Shown: piece by piece, positions 55,540 through 64,000 of the stretch
Layout of the letters: the number at the start of each line of letters is the position of its first letter
How positions within the stretch are numbered: position 1 is the first letter of the stretch
Source of the DNA: Globodera rostochiensis
Taxonomy: Eukaryota; Nematoda; Chromadorea; Rhabditida; Heteroderidae
Length of the DNA stretch: 64,000 nt
Assembly: GCA_018350325.1 (NCBI GenBank)
Contig: JAEVLN010000030.1
Span: forward strand, 248,001 to 312,000
Direction of reading: 5' to 3'
Made by a program: the position numbers and the translations under genes
The notes under the pieces: generated by a model
The model's input: only the letters and a program-made list of their open reading frames with translations
What the model was told of the DNA's origin: nothing
Database searches by the model: none

Positions 55540-56300
55540 TGTAAATTTTAACTTTTAGGGGCATCATTAAAAATAAATAAAAATTTTAGAGCCCGACCGG
55601 TACAGGCCGGGATTTTTCTGTACCCAGATTTCAGGTCCAGTGAAGCCTCAGCGACCCTGGAGTTTTCCTGGCCCTGAACTTTTCCTGAACTTTGGTCCAG
55701 GATCCAAGGCCAGGCAGAATTAACCTGGATTTCCTGGATTAAAAATACACCCCTAAATAAAGTATTTACGGCTATTTCTAAAGTAATTTCTATAACGTAC
55801 ATTTCATAGATTAGGGGAGCCGCCGGGGAATTTTTAAACAAGGAAATGATTTTTTAAAATTTTTTATCTCATCTCTTTTCATAGCGTATGTAATGTTTTT
55901 TATATTTTATTATTAAAAAGAAAATGGTTGAATTTTATATTTTGATAATTAGAGGGCGAATTTTTAGGTGGGCGGATTTTTGGTCCAAGAAAAAGTCTTT
56001 TTTAGGGGTGCATTTTTGGGAAAAAAAATTTTGGATTTTAAGGGTAGTTATTCTCTTTTTCTTTTTTTTTTGCATTTTGCTTAAGAGATTTTTTGAAAAA
56101 ATCCTAATTGCGTTTTTTAAGTAAGGGAAAAAGTACCAAAATAGGGACTAAAAACGGCAAAATAAGGATTTATTCTCAAAAAGACCGAAATAGGGATTTT
56201 TAAGGACTAAAAAGTCGCGCTAATTCAAAAACTTTCAAAATAATGCTATCAAGGCTTCTCCGTCAAACCCTGTTTGAAAAAAAATAGGTTAAACCCTAAA
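55540..56300. repeat. Degenerate dispersed repeat region
   Basis: 55590-55745 is rich in CCTGG/CCAGG words (CCTGGCCCTGAACTTTTCCT, GGTCCAGGATCC). 55950-56040 contains TTTTTAGGGGTGCATTTTT, found inverted at 8905-8970. 56120-56300 repeats TAGGGA and CTAAAAA words. The 97-residue - ORF (55548-55841) is repeat-derived. Confidence 0.55.
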
Positions 56301-56333
56301 AATCCGATCCCTATTCGCTATATTAATGTGTGA

Positions 56334-56477
56334 ATTGTTATAAAAATAGGACGCCCGTGTTGTGGCATTTATACCAGATTGTGCTTGTCTGAGTTTCTGC
56401 TTATAATCTGTTTACTCGGCGTATTCGGTTCTGCTCCAGCAGCGCTTCAAATTTTTGGTCACTGTGTTGAGGGTTAA
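56334..56477 (+). CDS. Exon candidate with signal-like hydrophobic segment
   Basis: The + frame of 47 codons reads GRPCCGIYTRLCLSEFLLII, then CLLGVFGSAPAALQIFGHCV, then EG-stop. LLIICLLGVFGSAPA looks like a signal-peptide core or membrane helix. No ATG is in frame. T-rich block. Confidence 0.35.
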   Translation: MVIKIGRPCCGIYTRLCLSEFLLIICLLGVFGSAPAALQIFGHCVEG

Positions 56478-57028
56478 ATGTGTTTGATATTATATATTTT
56501 ATTAAATATATATATATATATATTTATATATCATCCTATTCTTTTTTTAATATATAGCATCGATTTTACACCGTTTTTAATATAGTTCATTCAAGAAGCA
56601 AAAACGAAGTTTTCGGAATTTTCAACATAAAAAAAATTAATTTGCCTAAAAATTATAAATTAACATATGTATTTTAAGGTTGTTAATTATTTGTGTAAGA
56701 AATATAATTGGTTTTTTAAAAATTATTTAATTAGGGGTTCTTTTACTTACAATCTTGTTGATTTTATTTTTTTAATTTATTATTTTATATGCTTACATTT
56801 TAGATGCAAGCAATAAATTTATATTAAATTGTATTTTATTAAACGTATATTTGTGGTTTTAAATATATATCTTTGATTTAAATCATCAGAACTTAGGTTT
56901 ATCGTTTAAATAATATGTCATAATTTATCGTAGATTTACATAGATGAATTTTTAACTTTTGTCGCTGATAGTAATTGCAATTACATTTGCGAATAATAAT
57001 TAAAATTTAATTTATTATATCCATCTAG

Positions 57029-57205
57029 GTCATAGCAATAAGCGGTGAAAGGCACAACCATTCTTTAATACGGGGTAACTTTATGATATTTGGAAATATC
57101 CATATTTTAAATTACTTTTTCTTAATTATTATTTTTAAGGAATTATATGAAAATAATGGCAAAGCGAAGCAAAAGCTAATAAAATTTAATTTAATAATTC
57201 TTTAA
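57029..57205 (+). CDS. Exon candidate, 58 codons
   Basis: After CCATCTAG the frame reads VIAISGERHNHSLIRGNFMI, then an AT-rich hydrophobic part, then KELYENNGKAKQKLIKF. The middle may be intron. No family. Confidence 0.3.
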   Translation, partial: VIAISGERHNHSLIRGNFMIFGNIHILNYFFLIIIFKELYENNGKAKQKLIKFNLIIL

Positions 57206-57510
57206 TTATTAAGGTATTTTGTTTTGTAATTAAGATAGTACCTTTCCAATTAGTAGCGCGATTATCAGAAGATTAATTGAAAAATCTAATACGTTTTTAT
57301 CACATGCATTCACATTGGTTACAATTTGCATTAAATTATGATCAAATTATCTCATCGGATAAATCAAACAAAAAGTGACGGTTCATTATTTTTTCGCTAT
57401 TTTTAAATAAAAAAATGCCTGATTTTTATTTTTAAAGCAACTTTTTTCAATCCTGACAGTAGTATTTATGTGTTTGTTTGCTTAAGAAAATATTTTAGCC
57501 ACAATTTCAA

Positions 57511-57591
57511 ATGACGGCCTTTTCTTTCGGTAAAGTTATCATGTTGACGGCCGTATCATTCTGCAAATTCATCGAAAGTACAATTATTTAA
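57511..57591 (+). CDS. Small ORF, 26 residues
   Basis: ATG to TAA: MTAFSFGKVIMLTAVSFCKF then IESTII. A GTAAAG donor after FSF suggests it could be a first exon instead. Confidence 0.3.
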   Translation: MTAFSFGKVIMLTAVSFCKFIESTII

Positions 57592-57592
57592 T

Positions 57593-57787
57593 TTGTTATT
57601 GAATAATAATATAGTTGCTTTTTTGTACTTGGCTGATCTAATTTTTCTTAAATTTTTTGAAGTACGATCCTTAAGTATTATATTAATTTTATCATTAATA
57701 ATTATAGTGAAAATTGAGGTGATATTTTCGTTCAGTCCCTTTGAACAATATTATTATTTGATATGGATTATAGATTTAATACATTAA
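57593..57787 (+). CDS. Hydrophobic AT-rich ORF
   Basis: A 64-codon frame with a TTG start reads LYLADLIFLKFFEVRSLSII then LILSLIIIVKIE. Base composition alone can produce this, so evidence for a gene is weak. Confidence 0.2.
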   Translation: MLLNNNIVAFLYLADLIFLKFFEVRSLSIILILSLIIIVKIEVIFSFSPFEQYYYLIWIIDLIH

Positions 57788-58490
57788 ATGTTTGTAGGAT
57801 TCCAATATTAATTTTAGAATATTTTACGTTTTTGAATAAAGTAATTAGATAACATATTGGAAGCAGAGACCTTTATAAATAAATATTATTTATTCTTCTT
57901 ATTATCATTAGGCATTGATATGTTTTTATACAGATTTTTGAGTAAACAATGAATCAGTTAGCTTAAATTTGTAATATTATAAATAAATTTAAACAAATAA
58001 TCACCAAAAACGTATGGGGGGACAATTTTGCTTTGTTATTGATTTGGGATTTTGTCTTTTAATTCTTAGATATGCAAATCTTTCTTCTTCGGCTAATTTT
58101 CCTATTTAAAAATGTTCATAGCAATTCATTTAGTTAATTTGATTATTATTATTGATTATTTTTTATTTATAATTAATGCTTTTTGTTTAATTTTATCGTG
58201 GATTCTAGGCTTTTGATTCAAATTTTTGCTTTGTTTATAATTTTTAATTTATATTCTTTTGGATAAATTTTTGTTTGACAACATAAGCATTCCAGCTTTT
58301 AGGAGTTTGTTTGCTATTTGATTCTAGAAAATTAAATAATGTTATTTAAATTATTTTTGTGTTTAAACGGTTTTATTATCTTAGGATATTTTAATGTTAT
58401 TAAATCATTTTTATGGTTAATTCTTGACAGCTACAATCTTTCATTAACACTTTTTTTCTCCTTCTCGTTGTTGGATAGCCAATCTCCCAG

Positions 58491-58899
58491 ACTTGATGAC
58501 TCAAAGACCGGCGAGCCATTGCGTTACGTTGCGATTGCTGATCCCGTAATATGGTTGAAAAGTCACCAGGTATTGCCATTTTAATTTTTTTTTAATTCAA
58601 TAATTATTGTTGTTATGTGACTACGAGCAGATTTTAACTTTACATTTTTAAAGTATTATTTTTTAACGCTTTATAATACTAAAAAATTGTAGTTTCTTTC
58701 ATTGGTAACTTTATTTAATAATAATGAATCTATAAACCACTTCCAATATAAGTTTAAATATGTACCCGACCCTAAGCACGCGAAATTCGCGCACGCCGTC
58801 CTTTATTCGTTGTCCGCAGCTGAAAGAGAAGAAAGAAGTATTTCAATTACATTTTTTATGCTCATTTGTAATTTTATTATTTTTTCAAATTTTTATTAA
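58491..58899 (+). CDS. Two-exon gene fragment, unknown family
   Basis: Exon A (58491-58569) follows AATCTCCCAG and reads LDDSKTGEPLRYVAIADPVI then WLKSHQ. The 123-nt intron runs GTATTG to TTGTAG in phase 0. Exon B (from 58693) reads FLSLVTLFNNNESINHFQY, then KFKYVPDPKHAKFAHAVLYS, then LSAAEREERSISI. The frame of A is open upstream through AT-rich sequence to an ATG at 58339, probably intron. Exon B has a close paralogue inverted at 41181-41336, which confirms frame and strand. Where B ends is unclear; GTATTT after EER is a candidate donor. Confidence 0.55.
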
Positions 58900-59388
58900 G
58901 TCTTTTTGAATGATGATTATTTTTGTTTTTCATCTTACAAATTCATTCCATACCTTCATTGTTTTAATAATTTTAAAAGTGTTGTTTCATTTGTTTTTCT
59001 TAAGTCCAACTGGCCAATAATTCTTTATTGTGAAATTGTTAGGCTTTCTTAAAATCAAAATTTGTTTTTATTTCTTATCATTAAAAATTATTATTATTTA
59101 AGTAATTTTAAAAAACTTATAAATTATTTTTTAGATATACGATCATGCTAAATATTACGAAAATAAATTATTCTGACGTTTACAAATTGTAAGTAAAATT
59201 TTTTTTAAAAAATTTAATATTTATTTCAATTTTTGCAATATAATTGAATGTTGTTGCATGATGTTTAGTACTTGAATATTGCTTTGTATGTAGTATTCCT
59301 GAATTTACACTATCAGAATATTGTTCACACATGTTCCTAATAATATATATATATAGTTTTTATTTGAAAATTTTTTTCAAAAATTTAG

Positions 59389-59580
59389 ATTTCCGGGGTT
59401 GATAGAAGGGCCCGATTGCAGGAAAATCTTTTAATCAATCAATTCATTTTTGTATTAACACAGCGTGGAAAGACGGCTTCCAAAAGCCGCCCTAAACGGT
59501 TATTTATATGGAATCGATCTATATATAATTATTTAATTTTTTACATTATTTATTTACCACTTTTATTGTTTCTCAAATGA
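59389..59580 (+). CDS. Exon candidate, 63 codons
   Basis: After AAAAATTTAG the frame reads ISGVDRRARLQENLLINQFI, then FVLTQRGKTASKSRPKRLFI, then a hydrophobic AT-rich end. The basic GKTASKSRPKRL lies in the GC-rich part. It probably belongs to the same + transcription unit as 58491. Confidence 0.42.
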   Translation: MSGVDRRARLQENLLINQFIFVLTQRGKTASKSRPKRLFIWNRSIYNYLIFYIIYLPLLLFLK

Positions 59581-59598
59581 AAAATGCAATTTTGAAAA

Positions 59599-59664
59599 AT
59601 GGATCAACAACAACAACTGCAGCAGTCGCTGCTTCCGAGTTCATTCTCAGGTCTTGAACATTAA
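59599..59664 (+). CDS. Gln-rich start exon or small ORF
   Basis: ATG to TAA gives MDQQQQLQQSLLPSSFSGLE plus H. A GTCTTG donor after SFS could make it a first exon. Gln-rich N-termini are common in transcription factors, but nothing more can be said. Confidence 0.35.
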   Translation: MDQQQQLQQSLLPSSFSGLEH

Positions 59665-59806
59665 ATAAAAATTATGATGTTGAAAATATATTTTGGTTAT
59701 TGGCAAATGTGCATAAAACATTATTTATAAAGTTTTTAATTTAAAAACAGTCACATCTTTCAATTCATATTGTTACAGTTATTTTAAATAGACTGGTATC
59801 AAATAA

Positions 59807-59893
59807 TCCTTGGTACCTTCCACAAGCAAGATATTATTTGTTTTTATTGATAAATTGACCGATGACGAACAGAAATTGGTTCTGCTATTTTGA
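59807..59893 (+). CDS. Exon candidate
   Basis: The frame reads LVPSTSKILFVFIDKLTDDE then QKLVLLF-stop. A neighbouring frame after TTGTTACAG (ILNRLVSNNPWYLPQARYYL) is also open, so an exon boundary near 59840 is likely. Confidence 0.35.
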   Translation, partial: SLVPSTSKILFVFIDKLTDDEQKLVLLF

Positions 59894-60251
59894 AATTATT
59901 TATATTTATTTTTATTTTAATAATTGTTAACTAATTGTTTTCTTTTATTGATAAAATAATTGATTTATATAGAATAGATTTTTTCCGAATTCAAAAACAT
60001 TTAAATAACCTTTGAATTTAATTCCATTTGTTGTTTTCTTTTTTAGTTTTGGCTAAGGAATTTATATTTGATTTTTAAGTGAGGATGAGGTATTATAAAA
60101 TGTATTGTGCACCTGCCAATAATGTCTATAATGTTTTATTCATTGTTTTACCATATGCAGCATTCCCTAGATTTATTTGATTTTAAAACTCTAATAAGAA
60201 ATAAATAAAGATTTAAGATTATTTACACAATTTAATAATTTTATATTGTAG

Positions 60252-60316
60252 GTTTCTTGATTATAATGCTTCGAGCAGATCTTCTTGCTTTGCGCCCGCC
60301 TGACATCATTCCATGA
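60252..60316 (+). CDS. Terminal exon candidate
   Basis: After TTATATTGTAG the frame reads FLIIMLRADLLALRPPDIIP-stop. It is the last + island before the A-rich block and a plausible last exon of the unit that includes 58491-59893. Confidence 0.4.
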
Positions 60317-61042
60317 TCAACCAAATCCGATTAAAAAAAAATCAAATATAATGAATATAAATGCAGATTTAACTTAATTACAATAAATATTTAAGTTAAC
60401 GATGCCTATGAATAATTGATTAACACGAAAATAAAAATGAAAATAACCTTAAACATATGATAATGAACAATGTAATTTAAATCACCCAGAAAAATTCTAA
60501 TTTTAGATATTTTCATTTACTTACAATTGAGTCAGATGACGGATGAGACATTATTATAATTTACCTAGAAACAAATATTATATGAAATAAAAATAACTAA
60601 AAAATATTGGTGTTTTGTATTACCAACGCTACCCCAAAAAAATCAATTGATAAATTTGACAACTAAAATCAGTTAAGCGAATTTGGATTGGTCTGTCGTC
60701 AACACATTTTCTTTTTATTAAAAAGATGTAAAACGCACTGAAAATCAAAAACAAAATCATTTATTGCGATGCCTGTGTATAAATTAAACTAAATATAAAA
60801 TAATCTCTACATATAATCAGTAAGGTCTAAATTAAATTAAAAACAAAATCGGCAGCAAGGCGACCCGGAAAAAACTTTATTGATTATTATTTATTTAAAA
60901 ACAAAAAAGTTTGGATAAAAATAATGAAAAAAGTGCGAAAATTGCAAAATAAAATTTGGCTACTGTGAATGCAAAAATACTATTTAAAATTTGCATTAAT
61001 TTCATTAAAAAAACAAATTATTAATTACAATTTGTTTTAAAT

Positions 61043-61110
61043 AGGGGCACGTACTATCGTGAGCCAGCCGCCACCACCTCGTGGCAACTCAAAGCCAAGA
61101 CACCAAATAA
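61043..61110 (-). CDS. Coding island, frame unsettled
   Basis: On the - strand a CTTTGAG acceptor and GTACGT donor bound LPRGGGGWLTI, while another frame reads FGVLALSCHEVVAAGSR-stop. The + strand is open too (GTYYREPAATTSWQLKAKTP). GC content indicates an exon. Confidence 0.3.
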
Positions 61111-61710
61111 TATTTTTAAATTCATATTTATAACTAAAATTACTAAACATGAAAAATAATGCTCATCAAATCACACTTTGATTTTGATTAATTGTCTAAA
61201 TAATATAATAATTTCTTTTTAATTTTAATCCCAATTATTTCTTCAAATGAAAGCAACTGCTTATCTGATACATTTTATTGAAATTTTGAAAATTAACCCA
61301 CTGAAATGCCAATTTTAAATCAGAAAATTGAATGTTTGTATTGAATTGATTATTTCATAAAATTATAAAGAAAGACTTTTATCAAACTTTCCTACTAATA
61401 AATTTATAAAATTATACAACAATTTTTAAAAAATGGAAACAGCCAAATTAAAAACACAAACTTAATTAGTAAAAAAAAGCATAAATCGTTTAAATTTTTA
61501 ACTTTTTGGCAACAAATGAACTTCTTTTAAGTTATAGTGTAGCATAAACAAATAAATTTGAAACGAGTATAATAACAAATTATTGTAAAACATTAAACAC
61601 ATAAGTAAATAAAATAAAACTCTAACAAATAAACATGCATTAACTAATTAAAATTAGATGCAATATATTATTAAAATTTATATTTATTTTTGTTATTAAA
61701 TTATGAGAAA

Positions 61711-61797
61711 TTATAATAACTTTTTTTTACAAACATAAAAAATCACTTGCAAATCATAAACAATGAGCCATAAAATAAATCCGGATATATGCCCGTC
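61711..61797 (-). CDS. Exon candidate
   Basis: After GCCATACAG the - frame reads DGHISGFILWLIVYDLQVIF, then YVCKKKLL-stop. The + strand has a tiny ORF ending ICPSCMAGCAK. A-rich block. Confidence 0.3.
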   Translation of the reverse strand, partial: DGHISGFILWLIVYDLQVIFYVCKKKLL

Positions 61798-61960
61798 CTG
61801 TATGGCAGGCTGTGCCAAGTAGGGTTCAAATGCTGATATTGAATAAAAACGATAAAATTATTTATAAACAAAGGAAAAAAGTTAGTTATGGTTTAGAATT
61901 TTGATCGCTATGGATTTTAAAAATAAATATTATAAAACCTAGGTGATAATTTAATTTGCA

Positions 61961-62104
61961 TTACATAAAAGGGTTACAATTTATTTTAAATGGAAATTCT
62001 GGAAGGCCATCTTTTGCAATACAACCCAGAATGCATGCATTGAAGAAAAACGTGCAACACAAGCGAGGATGTATGCTATCAAAGAAAATGAGAGTGTCGC
62101 ACAT
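61961..62104 (-). CDS. Small cysteine-rich ORF, 47 residues
   Basis: ATG to TAA: MCDTLIFFDSIHPRLCCTFF, then FNACILGCIAKDGLPEFPFK, then INCNPFM. Six cysteines are present, but no clear signal peptide. A second - frame (LIAYILACVARFSSMHAFWV) and a + frame of 50 codons are open across the same island, so this reading rests on the ATG and the block composition only. Confidence 0.35.
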   Translation of the reverse strand: MCDTLIFFDSIHPRLCCTFFFNACILGCIAKDGLPEFPFKINCNPFM

Positions 62105-62249
62105 TAATAAACAGAATCGAAAACTTTAAAACATATATTTAAAAAAAGGCAGATGCACTTAAAATTAATTTTATTTTTAAGCTTTATTCCATAATTCAGA
62201 TTAACAAAAGGAATTAACATTTACAAAAAATTATAATAAATTATTTTAA

Positions 62250-62652
62250 TCCAAAAATTAACCAATTTAATTTAATAAAAACGGGATACGAGTCTAAACT
62301 CAGATCATAATTTATAAGAAAACCAACGCTTTAACTCAACTACTTCTGCTAAGAAAATATACTACAAATCTTAGTGAAGAATTATGAATAATTCTAAACA
62401 ATAATTGTTAAAGTATGAAAAGTAAACTCTAAAATATTCATGTTTATCACAAGAACGATAAATGCAAATTGAAAAAATGTTTAAAAAATAAAATTGTTTT
62501 AGAAGTGTTTTAAAAATCGATATGATTTGCTCTTCTCAAATAATTCGAGCAAATCCAAAAATTAACCAATTAATTTAATCAAAAAACGGGATACGAGATC
62601 TAAACTCAGATCATAATTTATAAGAAAACCAACACTTTAACTCAACTGTATC
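62250..62652. repeat. ~100-bp direct repeat pair
   Basis: AAAATTAACCAATTTAATTT..., GGGATACGAG, CTAAACTCAGATCATAATTT and AAACCAAC.CTTTAACTCAA occur at 62253-62345 and 62557-62650 with few differences. The 200 bp between them is not repeated. Confidence 0.85.
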
Positions 62653-62794
62653 AAATATTTAAATTACAGAAAATTCAATGTTCACCATCCATTCGTATTT
62701 ATTTTAATATATTAATCACAATTACTTAAGTATTAATAAATTACCGTATCTTTTGTTGAATAAAATAAAAAACAAATATTGTAGCTATAAAAAT

Positions 62795-62849
62795 GCCATA
62801 AGTCTGGACAACTCAATGATCAGGATGACACATTGCATCTGGCACGGGG
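62795..62849 (-). CDS. Coding island, frame unsettled
   Basis: After CCCCGTGCCAG the - frame reads MQCVILIIELSRLMAFL-stop. The + strand reads SLDNSMIRMTHCIWHGAFNL within a 60-codon frame. The A-rich block favours -. Confidence 0.28.
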
Positions 62850-63693
62850 CGTTCAATTTATTTAAAATCGAATTAAATAAAACAATATAAGTGGTAAATT
62901 CCAAAATTAAAAAAATATATATTTTATTATATTTAAACCATGCTAACCAAGCTATATTAAACAAAGAACAGTAACTTTGGAATAAAATTAAATTTTTGCT
63001 GCTACTGCACCGAAAATAAAAATGATAAATTCTTTACTAATTAAAAGTGAAATAAAAAAAAGAATATGAGAAAAGAAAATGAGTTAAAAGAGTAATTGGA
63101 AAAGAAATGAAAAGAAAGCAAATGAATATTCAAAATATGTTAGTTAAAATGTCAGTTTTTTCTTGGACTAAAATGTTCCCAACTTAGCAATTTAGAATAA
63201 TTAGCCCGAAACAATTAAAAGAGTAATAAAAGAATGCCATTTGAAACATTTGACTAGGACGCTGTATACAAAAATAAAATTAATAAGCAATTAATGCTTT
63301 TATAAATTATTAAACTATATTTTAATCAAAAAATGAACATTTTTCGATGATGGGCCAATTACAGATATTTCGGCAGGTTCTTTTTGCATTTTTAACAATT
63401 AACATTCTTTTTAAAAATTAAACTCATGTCATGTTAAATATTAAATCAATCCTTAAAAAAGATAACACCACATTAATTTTAGAGTATTAATCTGAAAAAT
63501 CAATTAGTTTAATTTGTATGGATTAAGAATTATGGGATTATTTTTGTTAAAAAGGAATAAGCAATAAGTTTTGTAACGTGATTAATTTTTCAAACATCAT
63601 AAAACAAATATTTTTGAAAATATAAAATGAAGAACAAAAAGTAGCTCATATTGAAATTCATTAAAATATTTTTTAAAGCTATTTTTATGTTGT

Positions 63694-63791
63694 TTAGCGT
63701 TGCACCAATTCATAACAATTTGAAAGCGAAGAGAGGATTTCGAACATTTCTTCAAGAACGACAGATGCAAGATTCCAACGAGGATCCCAAA
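63694..63791 (-). CDS. Terminal exon candidate
   Basis: A perfect nematode acceptor (AAATTTTTGTTTCAG) is followed in phase by WDPRWNLASVVLEEMFEILS, then SLSNCYELVQR-stop. A second - frame forms a 67-residue ORF and a + frame runs 42 residues from an ATG (MLFSVAPIHNNLKAKRGFRT). Acceptor quality and block composition select the - exon. Family unknown. Confidence 0.45.
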
Positions 63792-64000
63792 CTGAAACAA
63801 AAATTTAAAGTCTGAGCATATTTTTTAAATAAAATATAAAATGATTTTAAATCACCATTAAACCAATAACGCAATGACATTATTGTTTTCAAAAAAAAAC
63901 AACTAAAAATGCCGGTATGTCCCTGACAGTAAGCTACTAGCTTTTCGTATTCAACAAAAAGTTGTTAATTTTTAGAAAAAATTGTTTAAAATTTATATAA

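Noticed and set aside
55548..55841. 97-residue - ORF
   Set aside because: It lies in CCTGG/CCAGG low-complexity repeat sequence with no motif or splice support.
63687..63815. 42-residue + ORF starting MLFSVAPIHNNLKAKRGFRT
   Set aside because: The - strand has a textbook acceptor immediately before an open, stop-terminated exon; the + ORF is probably its mirror.

Overview
The window is very AT-rich eukaryotic DNA containing short GC-richer islands. The one gene that can be rebuilt with confidence is a seven-exon, 282-residue secreted expansin with an N-terminal family 2 carbohydrate-binding module (22590-24641, + strand). Such genes are known from plant-parasitic tylenchid nematodes and are thought to come from bacteria. 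Together with the extreme AT content, introns of about 40-60 nt beside longer ones, and TTTYAG acceptors, this suggests a root-knot nematode (Meloidogyne) or a relative. That taxonomic call is inference. There are no bacterial operons, rRNA genes, CRISPR arrays or convincing complete tRNA genes. An assembly gap of ten Ns lies at 20800-20809.

Base composition alternates in sharp blocks. The + strand is T-rich at about 0-5.5, 16.0-17.0, 19.7-20.1, 20.8-25.4, 27.2-28.1, 31.0-34.0, 43.3-45.1, 46.9-49.5 and 54.4-60.3 kb, and A-rich in most of the rest. Where splice sites or inverted paralogues fix the orientation (expansin; the two-exon gene at 16.1 kb; the exon present inverted at 41.2 and 58.7 kb; the terminal exon at 63.7 kb), the sense strand is the T-rich one. 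I used this to choose strands: + genes in T-rich blocks, - genes in A-rich blocks. Most small CDS entries are single exons or exon candidates whose families I do not recognise. Many islands are open in more than one frame, and the confidence values reflect this.

Layout. 0-5.6 kb: + exons and a locally duplicated small gene. 5.6-14.6 kb: - exons and a CCGGATA-rich repeat. 14.8-16.3 kb: + genes, including a compact two-exon gene. 17.3-20.7 kb: mostly - exons. 21.5-22.3 kb: a Mutator-like non-autonomous element ending 276 bp before the expansin gene. 28-31 kb and 36.4-40.9 kb: a segmental duplication on the - strand carrying possible small secreted cysteine-rich proteins. 31.6-32.6 kb and 47.3-48.7 kb: two DNA transposons with TA target sites, the second with a broken pogo/Tigger-type transposase. 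44.3-46.9 kb: a composite satellite with a 21-bp minisatellite open in all six frames. 49.9-54.3 kb: - exons. 54.4-60.3 kb: + exons. 60.3-64 kb: - exons.

The expansin is expected to be secreted and to loosen plant cell walls during invasion. No functional link between it and the neighbouring exons can be read from the sequence.
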